40,118 bases of DNA from NCBI GenBank assembly GCA_015478655.1, contig JADMIJ010000035.1, positions 1-40,118 of the forward strand, read 5' to 3'. A model generated the notes under the pieces. It did not search any database. It was not told where the DNA came from and saw nothing but the letters and a program-made list of their open reading frames with translations. Made by a program: the position numbers and the translations under genes. Origin of the DNA: Acidimicrobiales bacterium (GTDB lineage: Bacteria; Actinomycetota; Acidimicrobiia; Acidimicrobiales; RAAP-2). The first letter of the stretch is position 1; each line of letters opens with the position of its first letter. Below, piece after piece: positions 16,329 to 24,768 of the stretch.

Positions 16329-17648
16329 TCACCAGCCCGCCGACGGCCCGTCCCTGCTGGCCCCGACGGGCTCGGACGCCTGGGCCCGGACCGGTTCGAA
16401 CAGCGCCTCGGCCAATCCCGGGCTGGCGATCCGGTCGGATCGGTCCACCCGGCCGGGCACGGGCCGCCAGATGAACGCGGCTGCGATCAGGCCGAGGAAC
16501 ACCATCGAGGCCACCGTCACGAAGGGCAGCCACGCGGCCAGGGCGAACGCCGCCCCCGCCCCGGCCGCCGCCACCGCCGTGCACGCGGTCTGGCTGGTCC
16601 CGAACATGCCCTGGACGCGGCCGACCTCCGACGGCGTCGATCCCTGGGTGAGCAGGGACTGCACGGCGGGCATGGCGGCCGCGAACCCGAAGGCCTCGAG
16701 CGCGCCGAGCACGACGAGGGCGGGCACGCTGTGGATGAACGGATAGGCGGCACAGAGGGCGACCGAGAAGCCGATGCCACCCAGTACCAAGGTGCGGCGG
16801 TCCAGGTGGTCGGCCAGCCAACCACTCGGCTTGGTGGCCAGGACGAAGGGCACCGCGAACAGGGTCCAGGAGATGCCGATGGCCAGACCGGACGCCCCGC
16901 GGGCCACCAGGAGCAGGGTCCAGCAGATGTCGTAGACCCCGCTGGTCAGTCCGAGGGCGGCTCCGCATACCAGTGCTCCTGCCATCGACCGATGGATCCG
17001 TATGCGGCCCAGCGGCTCGACCGTCCCGTCGGCCCTCGTCCTCGCCCGCCGCTCGTCGGCGACGTCGTGAGGCTCGTGGATGCGCACCGCGGGAATGCAG
17101 GCGCCGATGGAGAGGAGGCCCGAGACCAGGAACATCAGCCACATGAACCGGACCCCGACGATGCTCCCTACCAGTGGCCCCACGGCCATGCCGCCCAGTT
17201 GGCCGGCGTAGATGGAGGCGAAGGCCCGGCCCCGCCGCTCGACGGCCACCGAGCTCGAGATCATGGCCAGCGCGGCCACGGTCGAGGCTCCGGCTCCGAC
17301 GCCCTGCAGCGAGCGCAAGCCGATGGCGGCGAAGGCGTTGATGGGGAGCAGGAAGGAGAAGCTGGCCACTCCGTAGGTGACCAGGCCCGCCACCAGGACG
17401 GGACGTCGACCGAGCCGGTCGGCGATCCGCCCGATCGGGTACTGGGAGAGGACGCCGGCGGCGAAGAACGAGGCCATCACGAGGCCTGCCAGCGCATCCG
17501 TCCCACCCAGGCGCCGGATGTAGATGGGCAGCATGGGCACGATCGCCGTCGCACCCATCCACTGCAGCAGGACCGTCAGCGTGAGGGTGCCGATGAGCCG
17601 GCTCGAGCGGTCGGCCGCCTCGGCACCGACCGAGTGACCGTCGGACAT
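16329..17648 (-). CDS. MFS transporter (drug/metabolite efflux type)
   Basis: A 439-residue protein with 12 predicted helices and the MFS motif A GRIADRLGRRPVLV (about residues 72-85) between helices 2 and 3, plus a motif-A remnant WLADHLDRRTLVLGG at the start of the second half. A His/Arg-rich loop lies between helices 6 and 7. It probably exports a toxic compound by proton antiport. ATG 17648 follows AGGGAGAG; it lies 5 nt after the stop of the TetR gene, so the two form one operon and the regulator very likely controls the pump. Confidence 0.9.
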   Translation of the reverse strand: MSDGHSVGAEAADRSSRLIGTLTLTVLLQWMGATAIVPMLPIYIRRLGGTDALAGLVMASFFAAGVLSQYPIGRIADRLGRRPVLVAGLVTYGVASFSFLLPINAFAAIGLRSLQGVGAGASTVAALAMISSSVAVERRGRAFASIYAGQLGGMAVGPLVGSIVGVRFMWLMFLVSGLLSIGACIPAVRIHEPHDVADERRARTRADGTVEPLGRIRIHRSMAGALVCGAALGLTSGVYDICWTLLLVARGASGLAIGISWTLFAVPFVLATKPSGWLADHLDRRTLVLGGIGFSVALCAAYPFIHSVPALVVLGALEAFGFAAAMPAVQSLLTQGSTPSEVGRVQGMFGTSQTACTAVAAAGAGAAFALAAWLPFVTVASMVFLGLIAAAFIWRPVPGRVDRSDRIASPGLAEALFEPVRAQASEPVGASRDGPSAGW

Positions 17649-17653
17649 GGCCG

Positions 17654-18265
17654 TCACTCTCCCTGAGCGAGGCGTTCGAGCTCGTCCGCGACCTGACTGC
17701 GTCGCGCCGCCGAGGGGGGTGCCAGTCCGAACAGATCGCACATCCACAGACCGTCGCACGCCAGGCGCAGCACGGTCGCCCGAGTCGGCTCGAGGCCGTC
17801 GTCCTCGAGCCGTTGCTGCCAACGGTCGGCGGCGCGTTGCAGCGGGACCAGAAGGGCGGGCTCGGCGGCGGCGGCGGCAATCAGCGCTGCACCCAGTCGA
17901 TCTTCCCGGTCGGGACGCGGGGAGCTGGGGGCCATGGTGGCCCTGATGTAGGACCGCGTGAACGCTCCCGCTCCGCCGTCGCCGTCCAGGAAGCGCTCGA
18001 TGTCCTCATCGAACTCCTCGATGATCTTGTCGACCATGCCGGCCACCAGGGCATCCCGGGTGGGGAAGTGGTACAGCACGCCGCCCTTGCTCAGCCCGGC
18101 CTCCGCCGCGGCCGCCTCCAGGGTGAGCCGGGCCACCCCGTCGCGCAGGACGACCTCCTCGGCCGCGTCGACGATGCGCTCCTTGGTGCCTGCCCCGATG
18201 CCGGCACCGCCCTGGGCACGACCCTGGGCCTGGGCGCGCCGCTTCGCCGTTGCAGTCCGTTCCAT
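17654..18265 (-). CDS. TetR-family repressor of the adjacent MFS pump
   Basis: A 203-residue TetR/AcrR regulator with an N-terminal basic extension, then an HTH at ~27-75 ending in the typical GLSKGGVLYHFPTRDALV. The C-terminal ligand-binding domain (TetR_C type) is Ala/Leu-rich. It is the first gene of a two-gene operon with the MFS transporter. A perfect 16-bp palindrome sits 13-28 nt upstream of its start, overlapping a TATAGT -10 box, so autorepression is likely and would be lifted by the pump substrate. Confidence 0.92.
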   Translation of the reverse strand: MERTATAKRRAQAQGRAQGGAGIGAGTKERIVDAAEEVVLRDGVARLTLEAAAAEAGLSKGGVLYHFPTRDALVAGMVDKIIEEFDEDIERFLDGDGGAGAFTRSYIRATMAPSSPRPDREDRLGAALIAAAAAEPALLVPLQRAADRWQQRLEDDGLEPTRATVLRLACDGLWMCDLFGLAPPSAARRSQVADELERLAQGE

Positions 18266-18273
18266 AGGCGTCG

Positions 18274-18293
18274 ACTATACCGTCCGGACGGTA
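18274..18293 (-). promoter_or_regulatory. TetR operator and -10 box (16-bp palindrome)
   Basis: The perfect palindrome TACCGTCCGGACGGTA lies at 18278-18293, a classic TetR half-site arrangement. On the minus strand TATAGT (18279-18274) follows directly and ends 8 nt before ATG 18265. Repressor bound here would cover the promoter of the TetR-MFS operon. Confidence 0.7.
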
Positions 18294-18321
18294 CAGACTG
18301 TGGTGGCGGAACGTGCCGGGT

Positions 18322-18555
18322 TCAGGGGCGGTCACCGCGGTTTCCCAGGTGCCACCCGCCGCAGCACCCGCACCGGTAGGGGTCGAGGTCAGCGCCGGCC
18401 TCGAGGCGCAGCCGCAGTGCCGACCGGTTGGCCTCGTCTTGCGAGGGAAATCGGGTCTTGGGCTGTCCGTCCGCCCGCCAGTGCTCGCGACCAACCCCAG
18501 CGGGCGGGCCATCAGGGCCACCGCGTCGTCTCCTCCCGCGGCGGGCCTTGGCCAT
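18322..18555 (-). CDS. Small basic Cys-containing protein
   Basis: A 77-residue protein: a very basic N-terminus (AKARRGRRRRGG), a central TRFPSQDEANRSALRLRLE helix, and a C-terminal YRCGCCGGWHLG (60-71) with C62, C64, C65 and H69. Small proteins ending in a C-x-C-C-GGWH or C-x-x-CGGWH motif are widespread in actinobacteria and may bind zinc or nucleic acid; function unknown. It begins 37 bp after the enoyl-CoA hydratase gene and could be co-transcribed. No Shine-Dalgarno is visible, so the start (ATG 18555) is set by composition. Confidence 0.65.
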   Translation of the reverse strand: MAKARRGRRRRGGPDGPPAGVGREHWRADGQPKTRFPSQDEANRSALRLRLEAGADLDPYRCGCCGGWHLGNRGDRP

Positions 18556-18592
18556 GATCTCGCAATCCTGTGTCGGTGGGCCTGGTCGGGCG

Positions 18593-19393
18593 CTATTCGG
18601 TATAGACGGGAGGTCGCTTCTCCTTGAAGGCCGCGGACGCCTCGTTGAGGTTGCCGGTGTGCCCGGCCAGGAGCTGGGTGCGGTTCTCGAGGTCGACCGC
18701 CGCCCGCAGGCTGCCAACCTCCAACGACGCCCAGATGGTGTCCTTGGTCAGGGCCAGCCCGAACGGGCTGAACGCGCACATGCGCTCGCCCATCTCGATG
18801 GCCTGAGCGAGGAGCTCATCGTCGGGAACCACCCGGGAGACCAGGCCGATCCGGAGTGCCTCCTCGGCGCTGACCAACTTGGCCGTGAGCAGGATCTCCG
18901 CGGAATTGGAGGTTCCCACGGCGCGCGGGAGCAACCAGCTCACGCCGAGCTCCGTCCCGCTCAGGCCGTTGCTGATCCCGGCGCCGCAGAACACCGCCGA
19001 GTGCCCGGCCAGCCGGACATCGGCACCGAGCGAGAGGCACATCCCGCCGCCATAGGCCGGCCCCTTGATGGCGGCGATGACCGGTTGGGGAATCGAGCGG
19101 AGGGCCGGGACGATCCCTCCCATGAATTCCATGGCCCGCATCCCCATGCGGTGTCGACCAAGGTCGTCGGTGCCCGGCGGGGCGCCGGCGTGCTCGAGCT
19201 CCAGGCCCGAACAGAAGGCGCGCCCGGCGCCGGTCAGCACTACCACCCGACAGCTGTTGTCGGCGCCGACCTCCTCCAGCGCGTCGTAGAGGTCGGACAC
19301 CAGGGCAAACGACATGGAGTTGAGGCGTGAGGGATTGTCCAGGGTCACCACCCGGATGTGGGGGCCCGCGGATTCGACGGAGACGAGTGACAT
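18593..19393 (-). CDS. Enoyl-CoA hydratase/isomerase family protein
   Basis: A 266-residue crotonase-fold protein. Oxyanion-hole segments are GRAFCSGLELEHAG (58-70) and KGPAYGGGMCLSLGADVRLA (110-129). The catalytic-Glu region reads SGTELGVSWLLPRAVG with E148; the other classical Glu position (PE in many hydratases) is replaced (GAGISNG), as in many family members that are isomerases or have other activities. It probably acts on an acyl-CoA in beta-oxidation or a catabolic side route. ATG 19393 has GGGGAGG about 8-9 nt upstream. Confidence 0.92.
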   Translation of the reverse strand: MSLVSVESAGPHIRVVTLDNPSRLNSMSFALVSDLYDALEEVGADNSCRVVVLTGAGRAFCSGLELEHAGAPPGTDDLGRHRMGMRAMEFMGGIVPALRSIPQPVIAAIKGPAYGGGMCLSLGADVRLAGHSAVFCGAGISNGLSGTELGVSWLLPRAVGTSNSAEILLTAKLVSAEEALRIGLVSRVVPDDELLAQAIEMGERMCAFSPFGLALTKDTIWASLEVGSLRAAVDLENRTQLLAGHTGNLNEASAAFKEKRPPVYTE

Positions 19394-19459
19394 CGGCCCA
19401 GCCTCCCCGAAGGTGGCGCATGGCGCCACTCCTGCCGACGATTGGGTCATCATCGTGGC

Positions 19460-20092
19460 GTGCCGTTGGAACCCTTCAGCGCCTTCGAGCCCTACGGCGG
19501 TGCCGCGCCCCCCGAGCGCCTGGTGGGCCAGCTGTTGGTGGCCACGCCCCGGCTCGTCGACCCGAACTTCTCGAGACGGGTGGTGCTTGTCCTCGACCAC
19601 GGGGCCCACGGGGCGCTCGGCGTGGTCATCGACCGACCGGGCGGCGTGGCGGTGGGGGAGTTGCTGCCCCAGTGGCAACCCATGGCCACGCCTCCGGCCG
19701 AACTGTTCACCGGTGGCCCCGTGGCCCGCAACGCACTCATCGGGCTGGTCCGGTTGACCTCCCGCGACGTGGCGGCCGGCGCCGCGCTCGAGCTGGTCGG
19801 ATGGAGGCTCCTGGTGGACGCCGAGCACCCCGTGGGCACGGTCGACCTGGCCACCGATCCGGCCGAGATGGCCGAGTCCATCGTCGGTGCCCGACTGTTC
19901 TCGGGGTATGCCGGGTGGGATTCGGGACAACTCGAGGAGGAGATCGCCGAAGGGTCGTGGTACGTGATGACCGCCGAGGCACGCGACCCCATCTCCGCCG
20001 ATCCCGAGGGTCTGTGGCGACGTGTGCTCCGTCGCCAAGGAGGCGCCCTGGCCGTGGTCGGGGGGTTCCCTCCGGACCCCATGATGAATTGA
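19460..20092 (+). CDS. YqgE/AlgH family protein (UPF0301)
   Basis: A 210-residue protein matching the UPF0301/YqgE/AlgH family: GQLLVATPRLVDPNFSRRVVLVLDHGAHGALGVVIDRP at the N-terminus and, later, ARLFSGYAGWDSGQLEEEI and GSWYV. The fold is known; the biochemical role is not. GTG 19460 is preferred over TTG 19442: CATCAT at 19448-19453 lies 6 nt upstream, a weaker version of the leaderless boxes. It is divergent from the enoyl-CoA hydratase gene with 66 bp between starts. Confidence 0.92.
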   Translation: MPLEPFSAFEPYGGAAPPERLVGQLLVATPRLVDPNFSRRVVLVLDHGAHGALGVVIDRPGGVAVGELLPQWQPMATPPAELFTGGPVARNALIGLVRLTSRDVAAGAALELVGWRLLVDAEHPVGTVDLATDPAEMAESIVGARLFSGYAGWDSGQLEEEIAEGSWYVMTAEARDPISADPEGLWRRVLRRQGGALAVVGGFPPDPMMN

Positions 20093-20100
20093 ACCGACGG

Positions 20101-20136
20101 CCGATGAAGGGACGACCTCCGATGAATGGACGACCG
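20101..20136 (+). repeat. 18-bp imperfect tandem repeat
   Basis: Two head-to-tail 18-bp units (20101-20118, 20119-20136), differing at two bases, each beginning CCGATGAA. It lies between the YqgE stop and the GNAT promoter; no function evident. Confidence 0.6.
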
Positions 20137-20179
20137 CCCGGCGCAATGGACCGCACCCGGCGCATTGACCACCCCCGGC

Positions 20180-20192
20180 TACCATCTCGGCG
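20180..20192 (+). promoter_or_regulatory. -10 box for leaderless GNAT gene
   Basis: TACCAT at 20180-20185, 6 nt before GTG 20192. It selects this start over an ATG at 20126. Confidence 0.5.
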
Positions 20193-20815
20193 TGGAGCCT
20201 CGACCTGGCCAACCGACCGTTCGCCCGGTGGTCGCCTCCGACGTGCCGGCACTGGCCGGCATGTTGGTCCGCTCCTTCGCCGACGACCCGGTGGCCAACT
20301 TCATGTTCGCCGGCGAGCGGCGGCGGCAGCGGGGGCTCCACTCCTTCTTCACCAGTCAGATGCGGCGACAGTACCTACCGCTCGGGTACGTGTACACCAC
20401 CGCCGACCTGGGTGGAGCGGCGGTGTGGGCCCCGCCTGACCGGACCCGCCACCCCGTGCGCGAGCTGTTGCAATTGCTGCCGACGGCGCCATATTTGGCC
20501 AGCTCGAGGATGGTCAGGGCCATGCGGTTGTTGTTCGAGATCGAGTCCCTGCATCCGAAGGAACGGCACTGGTATCTGGCCACGCTGGGCACCGAGCCGG
20601 CACGGCAGGGCCAGGGCATCGGATCGGCGCTCCTCCGTAAGGTCCTGGCCCGGGTCGACGAAGAGGGCTCGCCGGCCTATCTGGAATCGTCCAAGGAGCG
20701 CAACGTCTCGCTCTATGCCCGGTTCGGCTTCGAGGTCATCGACGAGCACCACTCCGAACTGGGGAGCCCACCCATCTGGCGCATGTGGAGGGAGCCCATG
20801 GTCCCCGAATTGTGA
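20192..20815 (+). CDS. GNAT-family N-acetyltransferase
   Basis: A 207-residue GNAT protein. The acetyl-CoA binding signature R-x-x-G-x-G/A appears as ARQGQGIGSALL (137-148) after the strand WYLATLGTEP, and the C-terminal region NVSLYARFGFEVID contains the usual Tyr general-acid position. N-terminal ~120 residues form the substrate-binding part. The target (small amine, antibiotic, or protein) is unknown. The gene follows YqgE in the same direction but has its own predicted leaderless promoter. Confidence 0.9.
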   Translation: MEPRPGQPTVRPVVASDVPALAGMLVRSFADDPVANFMFAGERRRQRGLHSFFTSQMRRQYLPLGYVYTTADLGGAAVWAPPDRTRHPVRELLQLLPTAPYLASSRMVRAMRLLFEIESLHPKERHWYLATLGTEPARQGQGIGSALLRKVLARVDEEGSPAYLESSKERNVSLYARFGFEVIDEHHSELGSPPIWRMWREPMVPEL

Positions 20816-20841
20816 ACCCGGCGGCCACCATGTGGAACGGC

Positions 20842-21756
20842 TCAGTCGGCGACGTGGACCCCGTCGGGCCGGTCGTCCGCCGTCCCCACCACGGTCTTCA
20901 GCAGCTCGTTGAGGGCGCGGGTGGGCGCCGAGGGAAGTCCCCGACTGCGTTGGGCCACCCCGACCCGGCGGCGGGGGATCCCCTGGATCGAGAGCGGATG
21001 GAACTGCGCCCGCAGGAATGAGGGAATGGCCGTCGCCGGCAGGATGGCCGGGCCGTAGCCCTCGAAGGTCAGCGACGCGATCAGGCGGAGCCCGTCGATC
21101 TCTGCGGCCGGAAGCAGGGTGATGCCGAGGGGCCGGGCCACCGCGTCCAGCTCGTCCCGGAAGGCGGTCCCGGGCAGTGGGAGGAGCAACTCCATGTCGG
21201 CGAGGTCCTCCAGCATGACGGGGCGGAGCTGGTGGGCCATGGGATGGCCATGTGGCACCACCAGCACCAGGTCCTCTTCGAAGAGGAGCCGTGCCACCAG
21301 GTCCCGGCCGGTGACCGGCAGATGGAGGACGGCCAGATCGAGCTGACCAGAAGCCAACTGGGGCTCGAGCCCGGTGGTGTTGCCCTCGACGACCAGCAGG
21401 CGCAGCTTGGGATGGCGCTTGGCGGCCATGTCCATCAACCGGGGGACCAGCCAACGCGCCGTGGTCCCGATCATCCCCACCCGTACCGTGCCCGTCACCT
21501 CGTCCTTGCAGGCGGCGACATCGGACACCAGGGCATCGAGCTCGGAGAGGATGCGACGGGCCCGGGCCACCACAACGGTTCCCTCCTCGGTCAGGCGCCC
21601 ATTGGCCCGATCGATCAGCGGGGTGCCCAGCTCACGCTCGAGGCGGGCCACATGCGCCGAGATATTGGACTGCACCGTGTTCAGGTGCTCGGCCGCCGCC
21701 GAGAAGGTGCCATGGTCGCTGATGGCGGTCAGGGCCTGTAGATGACGCAGCTCCAT
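20842..21756 (-). CDS. LysR-family transcriptional regulator
   Basis: A 304-residue LysR-type regulator: winged HTH at residues 1-60 (MELRHLQALTAISDHGTFSAAAEHLN...QSNISAHVARLERELG), then a periplasmic-binding-protein-like effector domain from ~90. LysR proteins usually regulate a divergent gene; here the divergent neighbour is the HAD-acyltransferase/MurT/GatD operon 268 bp away, so it may regulate lipid or wall metabolism. A GATAGC-A-GCTATC palindrome lies just upstream of its start. Confidence 0.93.
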   Translation of the reverse strand: MELRHLQALTAISDHGTFSAAAEHLNTVQSNISAHVARLERELGTPLIDRANGRLTEEGTVVVARARRILSELDALVSDVAACKDEVTGTVRVGMIGTTARWLVPRLMDMAAKRHPKLRLLVVEGNTTGLEPQLASGQLDLAVLHLPVTGRDLVARLLFEEDLVLVVPHGHPMAHQLRPVMLEDLADMELLLPLPGTAFRDELDAVARPLGITLLPAAEIDGLRLIASLTFEGYGPAILPATAIPSFLRAQFHPLSIQGIPRRRVGVAQRSRGLPSAPTRALNELLKTVVGTADDRPDGVHVAD

Positions 21757-21766
21757 CGCTATTCAC

Positions 21767-21779
21767 GATAGCAGCTATC
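21767..21779. promoter_or_regulatory. Palindrome upstream of the LysR gene
   Basis: GATAGC-A-GCTATC (6-bp arms, 1-bp centre), 10 nt upstream of the LysR ATG. Position suits autoregulation, though it is shorter than a typical T-N11-A LysR site. Confidence 0.4.
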
Positions 21780-21780
21780 A

Positions 21781-22012
21781 ATATAAGCTGCTTGACTGAT
21801 TGCTCGCGGTTGTTATACGATAAACGGAGACCACAGGATGTAAGGAATCCCCCTCCTAATCCTCGTTGTGTCAGTGCAAAGGGACTGCCTATCCCCCCCT
21901 GGCGGTCCCTTTGCCGCGTACGGGGTTCATTTCGTGCGCAGGCCCCGGATCCTCCGGCATCAGATGCGACGTCGGCGCAAATTCGCCGCTACTCCGGCGT
22001 ACCGGTCGGCGG
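21781..22012. other. Divergent intergenic region
   Basis: Between the LysR gene and the HAD-acyltransferase operon. It is AT-richer near 21775-21830 than the surrounding sequence, which suits the LysR promoter. No gene or further inverted repeat is recognised. Confidence 0.35.
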
Positions 22013-22025
22013 TAGCGTACGGGTA
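22013..22025 (+). promoter_or_regulatory. -10 box for the HAD-PlsC/MurT/GatD operon
   Basis: TAGCGT at 22013-22018, 6 nt before ATG 22025, predicts a leaderless transcript. Confidence 0.5.
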
Positions 22026-23407
22026 TGTCGACTGCTACCGGTGCTGTGTTCGTCGATCTCGATCGCACGCTGCTCCGGTCGGCCAGTGGACCGGTGTTCC
22101 AGCAGGCCATGGAGGCCGAGGGCGTGCTGTCCCCGGGGCGTCACCTGCCCGGCGATCGCCTCGTGTACGGCTTCTACGACCGCTTCGGCGAAACGGTGCC
22201 CTTCATCGGATTGGCCCGGGCCGCGGCCATGGTCATGCGGAACCGGTCCGCCGATGCCACCCGACGGGCCGGCAAGCGGGCGGTGGAGTCCCTGGTGGAC
22301 CTGGTCCAGCCGTGGGCCCTCGAGGCCCTGGCGGCCCACAAGGCCAAGGGGTTGGAGTTGGTGCTGGCCACGACCTCGCCGATGGACATGGTGGAACCGC
22401 TGGCGAGTGCCCTCGGATTCGATGCGGTCATTTCCACCCGCTACGCCGAGGAGGGAGGGAGATACACGGGGCGGATCGACGGTGGCTTCGTCTGGGGGGT
22501 GGGAAAGCGGACTGCGGTGGCCAGGTGGGCGGCCGACCATGGCATCTCGCTCGCCGCCTCCCATGCCTACTCGGACAGCGTGTTCGACCTGCCGCTGCTC
22601 CTGGCCGTCGGGCACCCCCACCCCCTCAACGCCGATCCCCGGCTGGCGGCCGTCGCCCTGCTCAGACGGTGGCCGCTCGAGCATTGGGACCGACCGCCGG
22701 GCATCCCCTCCATCGTCGGCCTCGAGCCCTACCACCTGGCCCGACTGCTCTTCCGGCCCGAGTGCTTCCCGTACGCGCGGTTCACCATCACCGGAATGGA
22801 GAACATCCCCGCCACCGGCCCGGTGCTGCTCGCCTCGAACCACCGGAGCTATTTCGACGTCGCCGCCATCGGACTGGTGGCGGCCCGCCTCGGTCGCCCG
22901 GTTCGCTTCCTGGCCAAGCAGGAGGTGTTCGACGCACCGGTCGTCGGCCGCCTGGCCCGGGCCCTGGGTGGCATCCCGGTGGAGCGGGGTAGCAAGTCGT
23001 CGGATCCGATGCGTCTGGCCGCGGCCTCGTTGCGGGCGGGCGAAGTGGTCATCGTGCTTCCCCAGGGGACCATTCCTCGGGGCGCGGAGTTCTTCGAGCC
23101 GGTCCTGAAGGGACGGACCGGAACGGCCCGGCTGGCCGACCAGACCGGTGCCCCGGTCATTCCGATCGGCCTGTGGGGGACCGAGCAGGTCTGGCCCCGC
23201 TCATCGAGGATCCCCAACATGACGGCGTTGCAACATCCCCCCAAGGTGACGGTCAGCATCGGCTCGCCGGTTCCTTTGGGGCTCGAGGATCCTGTGGCCG
23301 ACACCACGACGCTGATGTCGGCGATCTCCGGGCTCCTGCCCGAGGAGGCGCACCTGGAGCGGATCCCCACCGCTACGGACTTGGCCCGCACCCAGCCCCC
23401 GGCGTGA
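22025..23407 (+). CDS. HAD-IB phosphatase fused to PlsC-type acyltransferase
   Basis: A 460-residue two-domain protein. Residues 1-225 are a HAD-IB hydrolase: motif I VFVDLDRTLL (D11, D13), motif II ATTSPM, motif IV YSDSVFDLPLL, ending RRWPLEHW. Residues ~245-460 are a 1-acylglycerol-phosphate acyltransferase domain with NHRSYFD (H273, D278) and LPQGTIPRG (345-353) in place of the usual FPEGTRS. The Gln in place of Glu appears to be usual in this subfamily. It probably makes or remodels phospholipid or another acylated envelope lipid on the membrane surface. First gene of an operon; its TGA overlaps the GTG of MurT. Confidence 0.9.
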   Translation: MSTATGAVFVDLDRTLLRSASGPVFQQAMEAEGVLSPGRHLPGDRLVYGFYDRFGETVPFIGLARAAAMVMRNRSADATRRAGKRAVESLVDLVQPWALEALAAHKAKGLELVLATTSPMDMVEPLASALGFDAVISTRYAEEGGRYTGRIDGGFVWGVGKRTAVARWAADHGISLAASHAYSDSVFDLPLLLAVGHPHPLNADPRLAAVALLRRWPLEHWDRPPGIPSIVGLEPYHLARLLFRPECFPYARFTITGMENIPATGPVLLASNHRSYFDVAAIGLVAARLGRPVRFLAKQEVFDAPVVGRLARALGGIPVERGSKSSDPMRLAAASLRAGEVVIVLPQGTIPRGAEFFEPVLKGRTGTARLADQTGAPVIPIGLWGTEQVWPRSSRIPNMTALQHPPKVTVSIGSPVPLGLEDPVADTTTLMSAISGLLPEEAHLERIPTATDLARTQPPA

Positions 23408-24768
23408 CCGCTCCGACATCCTCGCCGCCGCAGGTGCTGCCGGCGCGCGCCTCGGTGGCGGTGAAGGCCCTCCAGCTCTCCAACTGGTTGTCGCGAGCCC
23501 TCGGGCGGGGGAGTGGCACCGTGGCCGGAGGGAGGGTGGGGCTGGCTCTCGACCCGGCGCTGCTCGCCACCCTGGCCAACGGCAGGCGCGTGGCACTGGT
23601 CAGCGGGACCAACGGAAAGACCACGACGACCCGGATGCTGGTCGCTGCCCTGTCCGATGAGGGTGGCCAACCGATCGCCTCCAACGACACCGGGGCCAAC
23701 ATGCCGGCCGGGCATGTGGCCGCCATGGTCGAGTCATTCGGGTCGCCGACTGCCGTCCTGGAGGTCGACGAGGGATATCTTGGCCGAGTCATCGAGGACA
23801 CTCATCCGAGGGTGGTGGTCCTGCTCAACCTGTCACGAGACCAACTGGACCGGATCTCCGAGGTGCGGATGCTGGCTGAGCGGTGGCGGGCGGCCATGGA
23901 CGGGTTGCGCTCGCCGTCGGGCCGGACCGGGCCCGGGACGGTGGTGGTGGCGAACGCTGACGACCCCATGGTGGCGTGGGCCGCCTTGGCCGCGCCCGAA
24001 GTGCGCTGGGTGGGGGCCGGACAGGTGTGGCACAACGACGCGGTGGGGTGCCCGGCGTGTGGCGGCCGGATCGTCTTCGGGGACCAAGGGTCCTGGGCGT
24101 GCGACGGGTGCGACTTTGCCCGTCCCCCGTGCGACGCCTGGATCGAGGGATCCGTTCTGGTCACGGCGGACGGGTCCCGCCACTCCTTGGCCATCGGCTT
24201 GCCGGGGCAATTCAACCGGGCCAACGCCGCCATGGTGGCCGTCGCCGCACCGTGCATGACCGACGACGGGGCTCCGGGTGGTCCCGGCCCACGACTGTCA
24301 TTGCCTGCCGTCCTGGACCGGATTGCCACCCTCGACCAGGTGCAGGGGCGGTTTGCCTCCTCCATGCGCAACGGCCATCCGGTGCGCCTCCTGCTGGCCA
24401 AGAACCCGGCCGGTTGGGTTGCCATCTTCGACCTGCTCGACGAGTCCAGGCCCCCCGACAGCCCGGTCGTGCTCTCGATCAACGCCCGGATCGCCGACGG
24501 GCTCGACACCAGTTGGCTGTGGGATGTCCCCTTCGACCGCTTGGCAGGTCGCTCGGTGACGGCCACCGGGGACCGTCGCCTCGACCTGGCCGTGCGGCTC
24601 CACTACGCGGAAGTACCGTGCAAGGTGGTGCCGGATCCGCTGGCCGCCGTCGATCGGGCCATCGACATGGGCAGCCGGGGCGGCGTCGATTCCGTGCCGG
24701 GTGCCGATGGGGGTATCGACTTCCTCGGCAACTACACCGCCTTCGCCGACTTCAGGAAACGGATTTGA
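23404..24768 (+). CDS. murT: Lipid II isoglutaminyl synthase, ligase subunit MurT
   Basis: A 454-residue Mur-ligase-like protein. ATP-binding loop SGTNGKTTTTRML (67-79); a four-Cys zinc ribbon (C216, C219, C233, C236) inserted in the central domain, diagnostic of MurT; and the DUF1727 C-terminal domain. MurT with GatD amidates the alpha-carboxylate of D-Glu2 in lipid II to D-isoglutamine, using ATP and ammonia from glutamine. GTG 23404 overlaps the preceding TGA (GTGA), and its own TGA overlaps the TTG start of GatD (TTGA), so all three genes are translationally coupled. Confidence 0.95.
   Translation: MTAPTSSPPQVLPARASVAVKALQLSNWLSRALGRGSGTVAGGRVGLALDPALLATLANGRRVALVSGTNGKTTTTRMLVAALSDEGGQPIASNDTGANMPAGHVAAMVESFGSPTAVLEVDEGYLGRVIEDTHPRVVVLLNLSRDQLDRISEVRMLAERWRAAMDGLRSPSGRTGPGTVVVANADDPMVAWAALAAPEVRWVGAGQVWHNDAVGCPACGGRIVFGDQGSWACDGCDFARPPCDAWIEGSVLVTADGSRHSLAIGLPGQFNRANAAMVAVAAPCMTDDGAPGGPGPRLSLPAVLDRIATLDQVQGRFASSMRNGHPVRLLLAKNPAGWVAIFDLLDESRPPDSPVVLSINARIADGLDTSWLWDVPFDRLAGRSVTATGDRRLDLAVRLHYAEVPCKVVPDPLAAVDRAIDMGSRGGVDSVPGADGGIDFLGNYTAFADFRKRI

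Noticed and set aside
20165..20185. TTGACC as -35 partner of TACCAT upstream of the GNAT gene
   Set aside because: The spacing is only 9 bp, too short for a sigma-70-type promoter.
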